A DNA stretch of 64,000 nt, taken from positions 1 through 64,000 of the forward strand of contig NZ_AUDD01000014.1 of the NCBI RefSeq assembly GCF_000425285.1, given 5' to 3'. Position 1 is the first letter of the stretch. Each line of letters starts with the position of its first letter. Below, in pieces: positions 8,360 to 17,084 of this stretch. A model generated the notes under the pieces. The model was not told the origin of the DNA. It did no database searches and worked only from the letters and a program-made list of their open reading frames with translations. This DNA is from Acidipropionibacterium jensenii DSM 20535. GTDB taxonomy: Bacteria > Actinomycetota > Actinomycetes > Propionibacteriales > Propionibacteriaceae. The translations under genes were made by a program, and so were the position numbers.

Positions 8360-10123
8360 TCAGGCCTGTCGGGAACCGACCCGCTCCCCGACCTGCACCC
8401 TTGCGCCGGACCGGTTGACGGCCCCGATGACCGCCTTGAGGGAGGCCTCGGTGATGTCGGAGTCGATGCCGACACCCCACAGGATCTGGCTGGACTCCCC
8501 GTCGCCGACCTCGCACTCCACATAGGCGGCGGCCTTCGCGGTGCCGCCTGCGGTCATCGCGTGCTCGGAGTAGTCCAGCACGTGGACGACCACGCCGAGC
8601 GAGTCCAGGGCGTCGACGAAGGCCGAGACAGCGCCGTTGCCCTCACCGGAGATGGTGCGCTGGGCGCCGTCGACCCCGATCGTCGCGGTGATCTCGTGAC
8701 TGCCCCCGCGGGTGGCGGACTCGCGGGAGACCAGCTGGATCCCGTCGGTGTGCAGGTACTCCCGGGAGAACAGGTCCCAGATCTCGTCGTGGCTGATCTC
8801 GCGGGCCTCCTGGTCGGTGAGGAACTGCACCGACTTGGAGAACTCGATCTGCAGACGCCGGGGCAGGTCCACCTGGTGCTCGGTCTTCATCAGGTAGGCC
8901 ATTCCGCCCTTGCCGGACTGGCTGTTGACGCGGATGACGGCCTCGTAGGTGCGACCGATGTCGTGCGGGTCGACGGCCAGGTAGGGGGCCTGCCAGGTCA
9001 CCTTCCGCTCGTCGACGCCCTGCTCGTCGGCGACCCTCTGCAGGTCCTCCAGGCCCTTCTTGATGGCGTCCTGGTGGGAGCCGGAGAAGGCGGTGAAGAC
9101 CAGGTCTCCGGAGTAGGGCTGGCGGGCCGGCACCGGCAGCCCGGTGCAGTACTCGACGGTGCGGCGGATCTGGGGCATGTCGGAGAAGTCGATCTTCGGG
9201 TCGACGCCCTGGCTGAACAGGTTCATCCCCAGGGTGACCAGGTCGACATTGCCGGTTCTCTCGCCGTGGCCGAAGAGGCATCCCTCGACCCGGTCGGCGC
9301 CGGCCATCTGGGCGAACTCGGCGGCCGCGACGCCGGTACCCCGGTCGTTGTGGGGGTGCACCGAGACGCACACGTGCTGGCGGTCGCGGATGTTGCGGCA
9401 GAAGTACTCGATCTGGTCGCCGAAGGTGTTCGGGGTGCTCATCTCCACGGTGGCGGGCAGGTTGAGGATGATCTCGCGGCCCTCGGCGGGCTGCCAGACG
9501 TCCATCACCGACTCGCACACCTCCAGGGCGAAGTCGGTCGGGGTCTGGGTGAAGATCTCCGGGGAGTACTCGTAACCGAACTCGACGTCGTCCAGGTACT
9601 CCTCGGCGTACTTGACGACCCATTCGGTGCCCTGGTGGGCCAGGTCGATGCACTGCTGCTCGTTGACGTGGAAGACCACCCGGCGGAACAGCTCGGCGGT
9701 CGCGTTGTACATGTGGATGGTGGCGCGGTGGGCGCCGACCAGGCTCTGCGCGGTGCGGCGGATGAGGTCCTCGCGGGCCTGGGTCAGCACCGAGATCGTG
9801 ACGTCGTCGGGAACGACGTCCTCCTCGATCAGCTTGCGCACGAAGTCGTACTCGGTCTGGGAGGCCGAGGGGAAGCCGATCTCGATCTCCTTGTAGCCCA
9901 TCTCGATGAGCAGGTTGAACATCCGCATCTTGCGCGAGACGGTCATCGGGTCGATCAGGGCCTGGTTGCCGTCGCGCAGATCGGTCGACAGCCATCGGGG
10001 TGCCTTGTCGAGGGTCTTGTCGGGCCAGGTGCGATCGGGCAGCGACTGCGGGATGAAGGGCTTGTAGCGGTCGACCGGCATCGGTGAGGTCAACTGGCAG
10101 GGTGAGGACTGTGGGCGGGTCAT
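8360..10123 (-). CDS. leuA: 2-isopropylmalate synthase (long actinobacterial type)
   Basis: First committed step of leucine synthesis: acetyl-CoA plus 2-oxoisovalerate gives 2-isopropylmalate. The 587-residue length matches the type found in Mycobacterium and Corynebacterium. The catalytic TIM barrel begins with WLSTDLRDGNQALIDPM and contains the metal-binding VHPHNDRGTG, and the C-terminal part (after about 430) is the leucine-sensing regulatory domain. The ATG at 10123 is preceded by AGGAG at the right distance. Upstream is a leucine-rich leader ORF and hairpin, so expression is probably controlled by attenuation as well as feedback inhibition. Confidence 0.96.
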   Translation of the reverse strand: MTRPQSSPCQLTSPMPVDRYKPFIPQSLPDRTWPDKTLDKAPRWLSTDLRDGNQALIDPMTVSRKMRMFNLLIEMGYKEIEIGFPSASQTEYDFVRKLIEEDVVPDDVTISVLTQAREDLIRRTAQSLVGAHRATIHMYNATAELFRRVVFHVNEQQCIDLAHQGTEWVVKYAEEYLDDVEFGYEYSPEIFTQTPTDFALEVCESVMDVWQPAEGREIILNLPATVEMSTPNTFGDQIEYFCRNIRDRQHVCVSVHPHNDRGTGVAAAEFAQMAGADRVEGCLFGHGERTGNVDLVTLGMNLFSQGVDPKIDFSDMPQIRRTVEYCTGLPVPARQPYSGDLVFTAFSGSHQDAIKKGLEDLQRVADEQGVDERKVTWQAPYLAVDPHDIGRTYEAVIRVNSQSGKGGMAYLMKTEHQVDLPRRLQIEFSKSVQFLTDQEAREISHDEIWDLFSREYLHTDGIQLVSRESATRGGSHEITATIGVDGAQRTISGEGNGAVSAFVDALDSLGVVVHVLDYSEHAMTAGGTAKAAAYVECEVGDGESSQILWGVGIDSDITEASLKAVIGAVNRSGARVQVGERVGSRQA

Positions 10124-10245
10124 TGCGATCTCCTGGGGGGTGGCTGAGCTTCAATGGGCAGCCGAAGTACCCGCAGCGGAGGGGCTACCCGTCAGCGGGC
10201 CCCGCTGCGGCACATAAGCAGGAGAACGCGTGCCACAAGCGGCAT
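10124..10245 (-). promoter_or_regulatory. leuA leader/attenuator region
   Basis: The mRNA leader contains the leucine leader ORF, a hairpin with arms CCGCAGCGG (minus strand 10210-10202) and CCGCTGCGG (10179-10171), and the leuA ribosome-binding site. The hairpin starts inside the last codons of the leader ORF. The three consecutive Leu codons include TCTCCTG, complementary over 7 bases to the leuA ribosome-binding region CAGGAGA. No U-run terminator is evident, so control may be at translation. The pairing scheme is inference. Confidence 0.6.
10192..10245 (-). CDS. leuL: Leucine leader peptide
   Basis: A 17-codon ORF upstream of leuA, too short for ordinary gene calling: MPLVARVLLLMCRSGAR. 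Four of 17 residues are leucine, three consecutive (codons CTC CTG CTT), flanked by valines. Leucine-rich leaders in front of leuA are known in Actinobacteria such as Corynebacterium and Streptomyces, where ribosome stalling at Leu codons signals starvation. The stop codon lies within the loop of the downstream hairpin, the geometry expected for an attenuator. No strong ribosome-binding site precedes its ATG, so translation is an inference from codon content and position. Confidence 0.65.
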   Translation of the reverse strand: MPLVARVLLLMCRSGAR

Positions 10246-10306
10246 GGTAGCACCCGCAGTGTGAGCCGTGCTCCACGGTGGGTTCGGACGTGACAGGATC
10301 GGGGCC

Positions 10307-11812
10307 GTGACGATGCTCCTTCACCGCGCCCGCCTGCTCGATCTGCGCACCGGACGCCCCGGCGATCCGTGCGACATTCTGCTGAGTGGGGGCCGGATCG
10401 ACTCGATCCGCCCCTCCCTGCCCCGGCCCTCGACCGTCCAGGCCCCGGTGATCGATCTCGACGGCCGTCTGGTGATCCCCGGCCTGTGGGACGAGCACGT
10501 CCACACCGAGCAGTGGGCGCTGGCATCGCGCCGGGTGGAGGTCTCCCAGACGGCCTCCCCCGCCGAGATCCTGAGAACCATCGCCGACCACCTGGCGACC
10601 CTCACCGGTCCCGCCGACGGGGAGATCATCCAGGGGTTCGGGCTGCGCGCCTCCCGCTGGCCCGCCAATCCCAGCGCCGCCGACCTGGACGCCGTCTCGG
10701 GCCGCTGGCCGGTGGCGATCGTCTCGGCCGACCTGCACTCCACCTGGTGCAACACCGCGGCCCTCCAGCGACTCGGGATCCCCGACCGTCCCGGATTCCT
10801 CACCGAGGCCGACTCCTTTGCCGCCCAGATCAAGCTCGCCCAGGTGCCGACCCGGTCCCTGGACATGTGGCTCGACGAGTGCTGCCGCCGGGTCGCCGCC
10901 CGCGGGGTGGTGGGAATCGGCGACATGGAGTTCTCCAGCGATGTGGATGTCTGGCTGGCCCGCGAGCAGGCCGGCCGCTGCCCGATGAGGGTCCAGGTGG
11001 CGGTCTACCCGGACCGGCTCGACGAGGCGATCGGCCGCGGACTGGCCACCGGGCAGTGCGCCGCCGAGGAGCCCGGGTCGGGGCCGGAGTCTCTGGTGGC
11101 GATAGGCCCGCTCAAGATCATCTCCGACGGCTCGGTCTCGACCCGTTCGGCCTGGTGCCGCCAGCCCTACCCGGGGGCCTCCGGGCCCGAGGGGTCCGGG
11201 GTGGACGCGGTTCCGCTGGCGGAGCTGGAGTCGCTCATCGCCCGGGCCACTCGGGCGGGGATTCAACCGGCCGTCCACGCGATCGGCGACCTGGCGGTGA
11301 GCACCGTGCTGGACGCCTACCAGCACTGCGGGGTGGGCGGACGGCTGGAGCACGCCCAACTGGTCGAGGACGCCGATCTGCCGCGGTTCGCGGCCCTGGG
11401 GGTGACGGTCAGCATCCAGCCGGCCCATCTCATCGACGACCGGGACGTCATGGACCAGGTGTGGGGGGATCTCAACGTCGGCAGCTTCCGGTTCCGCGAC
11501 ATGCTGGACGCCGGCGCCCGGCTCATCATGGGGTCGGACGCCCCGGTCTCCCCGGTGGACCCGTGGCTGGCGATCCGGGTGGCCGTCGAGCGCACCGGCG
11601 ACCAGCGGCCCGGCTGGTACCCCGGCCAGGAGATCACCGTCTCGGAGGCGCTGAGAGCCTCCACCCACGGGGTCGAGGCCGTGGCACCGGGGGGCCGGGC
11701 CGATCTGGTCGCCCTGGAGGACGATCCCTTCGGGTCCCACGGCGAGGAACTCGCGTCGATCTCCTCGGCCCTCACCGTGGTCGGCGGTCAAGTGAGCCAC
11801 ACCACCTTGTGA
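10307..11812 (+). CDS. Amidohydrolase family protein (YtcJ-like)
   Basis: This is a 501-residue metal-dependent hydrolase with the amidohydrolase barrel: LVIPGLWDEHVHTEQW gives the HxH pair near the N-terminus, HAIGDLAV and EHAQLV carry later metal-site histidines, and MGSDAPVSPVDPW the catalytic Asp region. YtcJ-type proteins hydrolyse N-acyl or exocyclic amide bonds; the true substrate is unknown. I chose the GTG at 10307 because CAGGAT at 10294-10299 leaves a 7-base gap (leaderless pattern). An ATG two codons later (10313) is equally possible. It is divergent from leuA, whose leader promoter must lie in the short shared region. Confidence 0.85.
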   Translation: MTMLLHRARLLDLRTGRPGDPCDILLSGGRIDSIRPSLPRPSTVQAPVIDLDGRLVIPGLWDEHVHTEQWALASRRVEVSQTASPAEILRTIADHLATLTGPADGEIIQGFGLRASRWPANPSAADLDAVSGRWPVAIVSADLHSTWCNTAALQRLGIPDRPGFLTEADSFAAQIKLAQVPTRSLDMWLDECCRRVAARGVVGIGDMEFSSDVDVWLAREQAGRCPMRVQVAVYPDRLDEAIGRGLATGQCAAEEPGSGPESLVAIGPLKIISDGSVSTRSAWCRQPYPGASGPEGSGVDAVPLAELESLIARATRAGIQPAVHAIGDLAVSTVLDAYQHCGVGGRLEHAQLVEDADLPRFAALGVTVSIQPAHLIDDRDVMDQVWGDLNVGSFRFRDMLDAGARLIMGSDAPVSPVDPWLAIRVAVERTGDQRPGWYPGQEITVSEALRASTHGVEAVAPGGRADLVALEDDPFGSHGEELASISSALTVVGGQVSHTTL

Positions 11813-11892
11813 CGCCGCCCAGGCTGTGACGCCCCCGGGTGGTGACGTCCCCAGGCCCGTGACGTCCCCCGGGCTGTGTACCGCCCGGGGAC
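11809..11892. repeat. Imperfect 16-17-bp tandem repeats (about 4.5 copies)
   Basis: Units beginning GTGACG occur at 11809, 11826, 11842 and 11859, with a partial, diverged fifth at 11876. Each is followed by a C-rich half such as TCCCCAGGCCC. The first unit includes the amidohydrolase stop codon and the array ends 20 bases before the era stop. It lies between convergent genes, so it may affect termination, but no classic hairpin plus T-run is seen. Confidence 0.75.
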
Positions 11893-11912
11893 CGCGGCAG
11901 GTCTCAGAACCC

Positions 11913-13043
11913 TCAGAACCCCAGGCGGTTGAGGTACTTGGGGTCGGACTGCCAGTCCTTGAGCACCTTGACCTGCAGATCCAGGTGCACCGGGGTGCCC
12001 AGCAGGGCCGAGATCTGGAGCCTAGCCCGGGTCCCGACGTCCTTGATGTGGGCCCCCTTGTGGCCGATCATGATCCCCTTCTGGGAATCCCGCTCCACGA
12101 TCAGGGAGGCCACCACGTCGAGCAGCGGACGGTCCTCGGGCCGGTCCGGGCGCTGGCCCATCTCGACGATCTCCACCGCGATCGAGTGCGGCAGCTCCTC
12201 GCGCACCCCCTCCAGGGCGGCGGCGCGGATGAGTTCGGCGACCAGGGTCTCGGTCGGCTCGTCGGTGATCTCCCCGTCGGGATAGTAGGCGGGCCCCTCG
12301 GGCAGCAGCGAGATGATGGTCTGACGGACCTCCTCGACCTGGCTTCCCAGGACCGCCGAGCAGGGCACGATGTGCTCGAAGCGCACCCCCAGCTCCGTCT
12401 CCAGGGCGGCGATCGACGCCAGGTGGGCGGCCAGCCGAGAGTCGCCGACCAGGTCGGACTTGGTGGCCAGGGCCACCAGCAGGGGGCGATGGGTCAACTG
12501 GGCGATCTGGCCCACCAGATAGCTGTCCCCGGGTCCGATCCGCTGGTCGCAGGGCAGGCAGACGCCGATCACGTCGACCTGGGACCAGGTGTCGCGCACC
12601 AGGTCGTTGAGCCGCTGGCCCAACAGGGTCCGGGGCTTGTGGAGGCCGGGGGTGTCGATGACGACCAGCTGCGAGTCATCGGTGGTGACCACACCGCGGA
12701 TGACGTGCCGGGTGGTCTGCGGCTTGTCGGTGGCGATCGCGATCTGGGCCCCCACCAGGGCGTTGGTGAGGGTCGACTTGCCGGCATTGGGCCGGCCGAC
12801 GAAGCAGGCGAAGCCGGAGTGGAATCCGGGACGGGTCGCCTCGGCGACCCGGGTGGCGACGTAGTCGACGTCGGAGACCTCGTCCTCGCCGTCCATCAGC
12901 TCGGCCAGCGAGGGCTGGGCGTCACTCTCCTCGGCGTCCTCGACGCGCTCGGCGTCCTCCACCTCCTCGACAGTCGGCTCGGCGTCGTCGGGGCGTGCCG
13001 CGTCGTCGCTGCCGGTGCTCTGCGGGGTCTCGGTGTCAGTCAT
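11913..13043 (-). CDS. era: GTPase Era
   Basis: Essential GTPase that binds the 3' end of 16S rRNA and helps 30S maturation. The G motifs are present: GRPNAGKST (G1), DTPG (G3), TKSD (G4). The C-terminal KH domain includes the GIMIGHKGAHIKDVG motif. The 376-residue length is greater than the usual ~300 because of an acidic, low-complexity N-terminal extension of about 75 residues rich in Asp and Glu. It overlaps the upstream corC-like gene by 8 bases and is the last gene of the phoH-ybeY-corC-era operon. Confidence 0.96.
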   Translation of the reverse strand: MTDTETPQSTGSDDAARPDDAEPTVEEVEDAERVEDAEESDAQPSLAELMDGEDEVSDVDYVATRVAEATRPGFHSGFACFVGRPNAGKSTLTNALVGAQIAIATDKPQTTRHVIRGVVTTDDSQLVVIDTPGLHKPRTLLGQRLNDLVRDTWSQVDVIGVCLPCDQRIGPGDSYLVGQIAQLTHRPLLVALATKSDLVGDSRLAAHLASIAALETELGVRFEHIVPCSAVLGSQVEEVRQTIISLLPEGPAYYPDGEITDEPTETLVAELIRAAALEGVREELPHSIAVEIVEMGQRPDRPEDRPLLDVVASLIVERDSQKGIMIGHKGAHIKDVGTRARLQISALLGTPVHLDLQVKVLKDWQSDPKYLNRLGF

Positions 13044-14334
13044 CCTCGTCCTTCTCGTCTGCGGGTTCGGCGGGTACCTGGCGGACCAGGTAGGTGTCCA
13101 CCTGGTGGCGTCGTCCGGTGGCCTTCTCGGCGGTGATCTCGATGCCCTCCCAGACCACCGAGGCGCCGGGTACCGGAACCACCGACAACTCCTTGGCCAT
13201 CAGCCCGCCGACGGTGTCGACGTCCTCCTCGGCGGCCTTGATGTCGAACAGCTCGGCCAGGTCATCGACCGGCATCCGGGAGGAGACCCGGTAAACACCG
13301 GGATCGATCTCCTCGGTCTCGGTGGGCTCGGGGTCGTACTCGTCGACGATCTCGCCGACGATCTCCTCGACGATGTCCTCGATGGTGGCCAGCCCGGCGG
13401 TGCCGCCGAACTCGTCGACCACGATGACGATGTGATTGCGGTCGCGCTGCATCTCGCGCAGCACGTCGTCGATCGGCTTGGAGTCGGGGACGTAGACGGC
13501 CTCCCGCATCACCTGGGAGACCTTCTCCTGACGCTGGCCGTCGGGATTGTCCTGGACCCGGCGGGCCAGGTCCTTGAGGTAGATGATTCCCAGGATGTCG
13601 TCCAGGCTCTTGCCGACCACCGGCATCCGGGAAAAACCGGAGCGCAGCGCCAGGGACATCGCCTGACGCAGGGTCTTGTCCTGCCGGATGAACACGACAT
13701 CGGTGCGCGGCACCATCACCTCGCGCAGGTAGGTGTCGCCGAGCTCGAAGACCGAGTGGATCATCTCCCGCTCGTCGGGCTCGATGAGGTCGGAGGCCTC
13801 GGCGTAGTCGACCATGTCGCGCAGCTCGGCCTCGGTGGTGAACGGCCCCTCGGCGAACCCGCGACCCGGGGTCACCGCGTTGCCGACCGCGATGAAGACC
13901 GCCACCAGCGGCCTCAGCAGGGTGGCGGTGACCATCCAGATCCGCCCGGACAGCCGGCACACCGCGACGTCGTGCTGCTTGCCGAGGGTGCGCGGAGCGA
14001 CCCCCCACAGGATGTAGCTGACCACCAGCATGGTGGCCGAGACCACGAGGATCCGCTCCCAGTCCGACCCCAGGTGCGGGAACAGCGCCTGGCAGACCAG
14101 CACGATGGTGGCGACCTCGCTGCCGATCCGCACCACCATCGCGGAGTTGACGAACCGGGCCGGCTCCAGGGCCATCGCGTGCACCCGCACCGAACTGCGC
14201 CGGCCGTCCTCGACCAGCTCCTCGGCGCGACTGCGCGACAAGTGCTGCAGAGCGGCCTCGCAGGCGGCCACCAGGGAGGCCACCAGGGCCAGCACCAGGG
14301 CGACGACGATCTCGACCCACTGGGACTGGGTCAT
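13036..14334 (-). CDS. Hemolysin/CorC family membrane protein (DUF21-CBS-CorC)
   Basis: This 432-residue protein has a DUF21 membrane domain with several hydrophobic helices in the first ~150 residues (starting [18 protein letters not shown]), a CBS pair (around [11 protein letters not shown] and [11 protein letters not shown]), and the CorC_HlyC domain at the C-terminus ([29 protein letters not shown]). Family members are linked to magnesium and cobalt transport or export. The ATG at 14334 overlaps the ybeY stop by 4 bases (ATGA), which fixes the start and suggests translational coupling. A frame open further upstream lies inside ybeY and is not used. Confidence 0.93.
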   Translation of the reverse strand: MTQSQWVEIVVALVLALVASLVAACEAALQHLSRSRAEELVEDGRRSSVRVHAMALEPARFVNSAMVVRIGSEVATIVLVCQALFPHLGSDWERILVVSATMLVVSYILWGVAPRTLGKQHDVAVCRLSGRIWMVTATLLRPLVAVFIAVGNAVTPGRGFAEGPFTTEAELRDMVDYAEASDLIEPDEREMIHSVFELGDTYLREVMVPRTDVVFIRQDKTLRQAMSLALRSGFSRMPVVGKSLDDILGIIYLKDLARRVQDNPDGQRQEKVSQVMREAVYVPDSKPIDDVLREMQRDRNHIVIVVDEFGGTAGLATIEDIVEEIVGEIVDEYDPEPTETEEIDPGVYRVSSRMPVDDLAELFDIKAAEEDVDTVGGLMAKELSVVPVPGASVVWEGIEITAEKATGRRHQVDTYLVRQVPAEPADEKDEDD

Positions 14335-14801
14335 CGGGCCTGATTCCCGTTGCGGGCCATCTCCCAGGCGTTGATGATCTCGTCGTTGAGGCCGAACATC
14401 ACCTTCTTCTCCTCCGGCTCGGCGTGATCGTGGCCGAGCAGGTGGAGCAGTCCGTGGATGAGCAGGTACTCGGCCTCGCCGTCGGGAGTGCGGCCGTTCT
14501 CGCCGGCCTGCCGGGCGGTGACCGTGGGGCACAGCACGATGTCGCCGAGGATCCCGTTCGGCTCGGCCTCCCCGTCGGAGGGGGAGCGCAGCTCGTCCAT
14601 CGGGAAGCTCAGCACATCGGTGGGCCCGGGCAGGCCCATGAACTTCTCGTGGTAGCCCTCCATGGTCGCCTCGTCGACCAGCAGGATCGACAGCTCGGCC
14701 TCCGGGTGGATGCGCAGCCGGGCCATCGCGAACCCCGCCAGGGCGACCAGGCCCCGCTCGTCGGCGTCCTGCCCCGACTCGTTGTTGATATCGATCATCA
14801 T
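14331..14801 (-). CDS. ybeY: Endoribonuclease YbeY (rRNA maturation)
   Basis: A small metalloprotein involved in 16S rRNA 3' end processing and ribosome quality control. The 156-residue product has the zinc-site motif [11 protein letters not shown] with His116, His120 and His126, preceded by [10 protein letters not shown] and the TDVLSFPMD segment typical of the family. It overlaps phoH upstream and the corC-like gene downstream by 4 bases each, so the four genes are almost certainly cotranscribed. Confidence 0.96.
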   Translation of the reverse strand: MMIDINNESGQDADERGLVALAGFAMARLRIHPEAELSILLVDEATMEGYHEKFMGLPGPTDVLSFPMDELRSPSDGEAEPNGILGDIVLCPTVTARQAGENGRTPDGEAEYLLIHGLLHLLGHDHAEPEEKKVMFGLNDEIINAWEMARNGNQAR

Positions 14802-15877
14802 CGTCTCCTCAGCTGGCGTCCGGACCGTCCGCCGGCCGCCCGGCGCTGCTGGGCGTCTCGGTCGAGGACGGCGTCGTACTGGTCGTAGGCCGCCACGATC
14901 CTGCCGACCAGCCGGTGCCGGACGACGTCCCGGCTGGTGAGGTTGCAGAAGGCGATGTCGTCGATGCCGTCGAGGATGTCCTGGACCAGCCGCAGGCCGC
15001 TGGTCACCCCGCCGGGCAGATCGACCTGGGTGATGTCGCCGGTGACGACCACCTTGGAGTCGAAGCCGAGCCGGGTGAGGAACATCTTCATCTGCTCGGG
15101 AGAGGTGTTCTGGGCCTCGTCGAGAATGATGAAGGCGTCATTGAGGGTCCGCCCGCGCATGTACGCCAAGGGGGCCACCTCCACGGTCCCGGCGGCCATC
15201 AGCCGGGGCACCGAGGCGGCGTCGACCATGTCGTGCAGGGCGTCGTAGAGGGGCCTCAGGTAGGGGTCGATCTTCTCCGAGAGGGTGCCGGGCAGGAAGC
15301 CGATCCGCTCGCCGGCCTCCACCGCCGGGCGGGTGAGGATGATCCGGCTCACCTGCTTGTTCTGCAGGGCCTGGACGGCCTTGGCCATCGCCAGGTAGGT
15401 CTTGCCGGTGCCGGCCGGTCCGATCCCGAAGACGACGGTGTGGCTGTCAATGGCGTCGACGTAGCGCTTCTGGTTGAGGGTCTTGGGACGGATCGTCCTG
15501 CCCCGGTTCGACAGGATGTCGGCGGTCATGATCTGGGCCGGCTCCTGGCCCTCCCGGGTCATCGTCACCACCCGGTCGACGTCGTCGGCCGACAGTCCGT
15601 GACCGGTGCGGATGATGGTGACCAGTTCGGTGAGCACCTCGGTCGCGTCGGCGATCTGGGCGGCGGTGCCCGACAGGCTCACCTCGTTGCCGCGCACCAT
15701 GATCTCGGCCGCCAGGGCCCCCTCGAGCCGGCGCAGATACTCGTCCCCCGGTCCGACCAGGGAGACCATCGGCACCGATGCGGGCACGGTGAAGGTCCGG
15801 GTGCCGCGACTGTCGGGAAGGGTCGATGCCGACCCGTCGGACTGTCGAAGGCGTGGCTGGTGGGCTGTGGTACTCAG
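14798..15877 (-). CDS. phoH: PhoH-like ATPase, probable CTG start
   Basis: A PhoH-family P-loop protein, widely conserved beside ybeY and probably acting in RNA metabolism. Visible motifs are [17 protein letters not shown], the Walker [26 protein letters not shown], and Walker [11 protein letters not shown]. The first ATG/GTG candidates (15787 and 15769) have no ribosome-binding site and would cut the N-terminus shorter than in homologues such as mycobacterial PhoH. In frame at 15877 is a CTG preceded by AGGAG with 6 bases spacing; reading from there adds 30 residues. I therefore favour a CTG start giving 359 residues; a 329-residue protein from 15787 is the alternative. It heads the phoH-ybeY-corC-era operon. 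Confidence 0.88.
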   Translation of the reverse strand: MSTTAHQPRLRQSDGSASTLPDSRGTRTFTVPASVPMVSLVGPGDEYLRRLEGALAAEIMVRGNEVSLSGTAAQIADATEVLTELVTIIRTGHGLSADDVDRVVTMTREGQEPAQIMTADILSNRGRTIRPKTLNQKRYVDAIDSHTVVFGIGPAGTGKTYLAMAKAVQALQNKQVSRIILTRPAVEAGERIGFLPGTLSEKIDPYLRPLYDALHDMVDAASVPRLMAAGTVEVAPLAYMRGRTLNDAFIILDEAQNTSPEQMKMFLTRLGFDSKVVVTGDITQVDLPGGVTSGLRLVQDILDGIDDIAFCNLTSRDVVRHRLVGRIVAAYDQYDAVLDRDAQQRRAAGGRSGRQLRRR

Positions 15878-15938
15878 GGTTCTCTCCTGGTGGAGCGCGA
15901 ATGTACCCCACCAACTCTAGCCGTGGTGGAATGTCGTC

Positions 15939-17084
15939 ATGGGTCTTGGCTGGGTCGATGACGCCGCGTTCGCGCTGGGCACTGAGCTGTCGGTCAAACA
16001 GGTGCTGCGCGAGGGAATCCGCACAACGGTCGCCCGCTGCTGGGTCGACGGGCCCACCACCGCCACCGGGGGCGCCCGGACCGTGGTGGCCAAGTGCTTC
16101 CGGTCGCGTGCGATGTCCCACAACTCGGGAGGGTACGGGGCGGTCCGGGAGTGGGCCGGTCTGGCCGCTGTTCCCGGTGCCCCGCGCCTGCTGGCCGCCG
16201 ACCTGGACCACGGTGTGGTGGTGATGGAGGACCTGGGGTCGGTGCCGACCCTGGCCGATCTGCTGGCCGGCGACGACGGGGACGCCGCTCTGGAGGCGGC
16301 CTGGGTGTGGGGACGCAGCAGCGCCCACCAGCTCACGGCCTCCCGTGAGGCGGTGTCCCGGTTCTCCGATCTGGTCCGGCAGGCCGATCCGGGCACCCTC
16401 ACCGCGGGCGGTCCGGCCTCCCCCCGGCTGCCCGAGCGCGGCGCCGCCCGGTTGTCCGCGACGCTGCGGCTGCCGGGGCCGGCCTGCCAGAGGTTGGACG
16501 AGGAGGTCGCGCTGCTGGCAGGGCTGGACGGCGTCGAGGGGTCCAGGGTGTGCAGCCAGGCCGACCCCGCCCCCGACAATCTGCTGGTCACCGGTGACGG
16601 GTGGGTCAAGGCGATCGACTACGAGGCGGCCTCCTACCACCACATCGCGGTGGATCTGGTGAGCCTGTTGACGCCGTGGCCCGCCAGCGGGCTGCTGGCC
16701 GGGACCCCCGGGGAGTTCCAGGCGGCCGTGATGTCGGGGTTCGGGACCGCCCACGGCGGCCTGGCCGACCTGCTGGACGACCCGGACCTCGACCCGATGA
16801 CGGGACTGGCGGCGATGAGCACCGCCCTCCAGATGACCGAGCTCACCCTGGAGCCGTTGACCCGGCGCGAGGACGTCGGCCGGTTCTCCGGGGGCCGGTC
16901 CCGGCTCATCACGTTATGGCGGTCGGCCGCTGAGCACGCCGCGGCGGTGACCCCGACCCTGGCCCGGGCCTGCGAGCAGGCCGCCGACACCGCCGCTGGA
17001 ACCTGGGGGTGGCCCGAGGAGCTACCCCTCTACCCCTGCTTCGACGGCCGCCGGGACGCTGACTCGACTACCGGGTCGCGGTGA
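15939..17084 (+). CDS. Aminoglycoside-phosphotransferase-fold (kinase-like) protein
   Basis: This 381-residue protein has the APH/choline-kinase fold: VVVMEDLGS is the hinge-like segment, CSQADPAPDNLLV corresponds to the catalytic loop and AIDYEAAS to the metal-binding Asp. In the catalytic loop the usual His-Gly-Asp appears as Gln-Ala-Asp, while the essential Asp and Asn are kept. Substrate is unknown; small-molecule phosphorylation is expected and antibiotic resistance should not be assumed. It is divergent from phoH and its 3' end overlaps the convergent pip gene by 17 bases. Confidence 0.75.
   Translation: MGLGWVDDAAFALGTELSVKQVLREGIRTTVARCWVDGPTTATGGARTVVAKCFRSRAMSHNSGGYGAVREWAGLAAVPGAPRLLAADLDHGVVVMEDLGSVPTLADLLAGDDGDAALEAAWVWGRSSAHQLTASREAVSRFSDLVRQADPGTLTAGGPASPRLPERGAARLSATLRLPGPACQRLDEEVALLAGLDGVEGSRVCSQADPAPDNLLVTGDGWVKAIDYEAASYHHIAVDLVSLLTPWPASGLLAGTPGEFQAAVMSGFGTAHGGLADLLDDPDLDPMTGLAAMSTALQMTELTLEPLTRREDVGRFSGGRSRLITLWRSAAEHAAAVTPTLARACEQAADTAAGTWGWPEELPLYPCFDGRRDADSTTGSR

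Noticed and set aside
7625-10087. 820-codon plus-strand ORF opposite the amidotransferase and leuA
   Set aside because: No recognisable motifs, rich in Leu/Gly/Asp, and spans two real genes and their intergenic gap; antisense shadow.
10124-10191. Classic intrinsic terminator in the leuA leader
   Set aside because: A GGCTG/CAGCC stem exists but no T-run follows; the 9-bp stem overlapping the leader ORF is more convincing.
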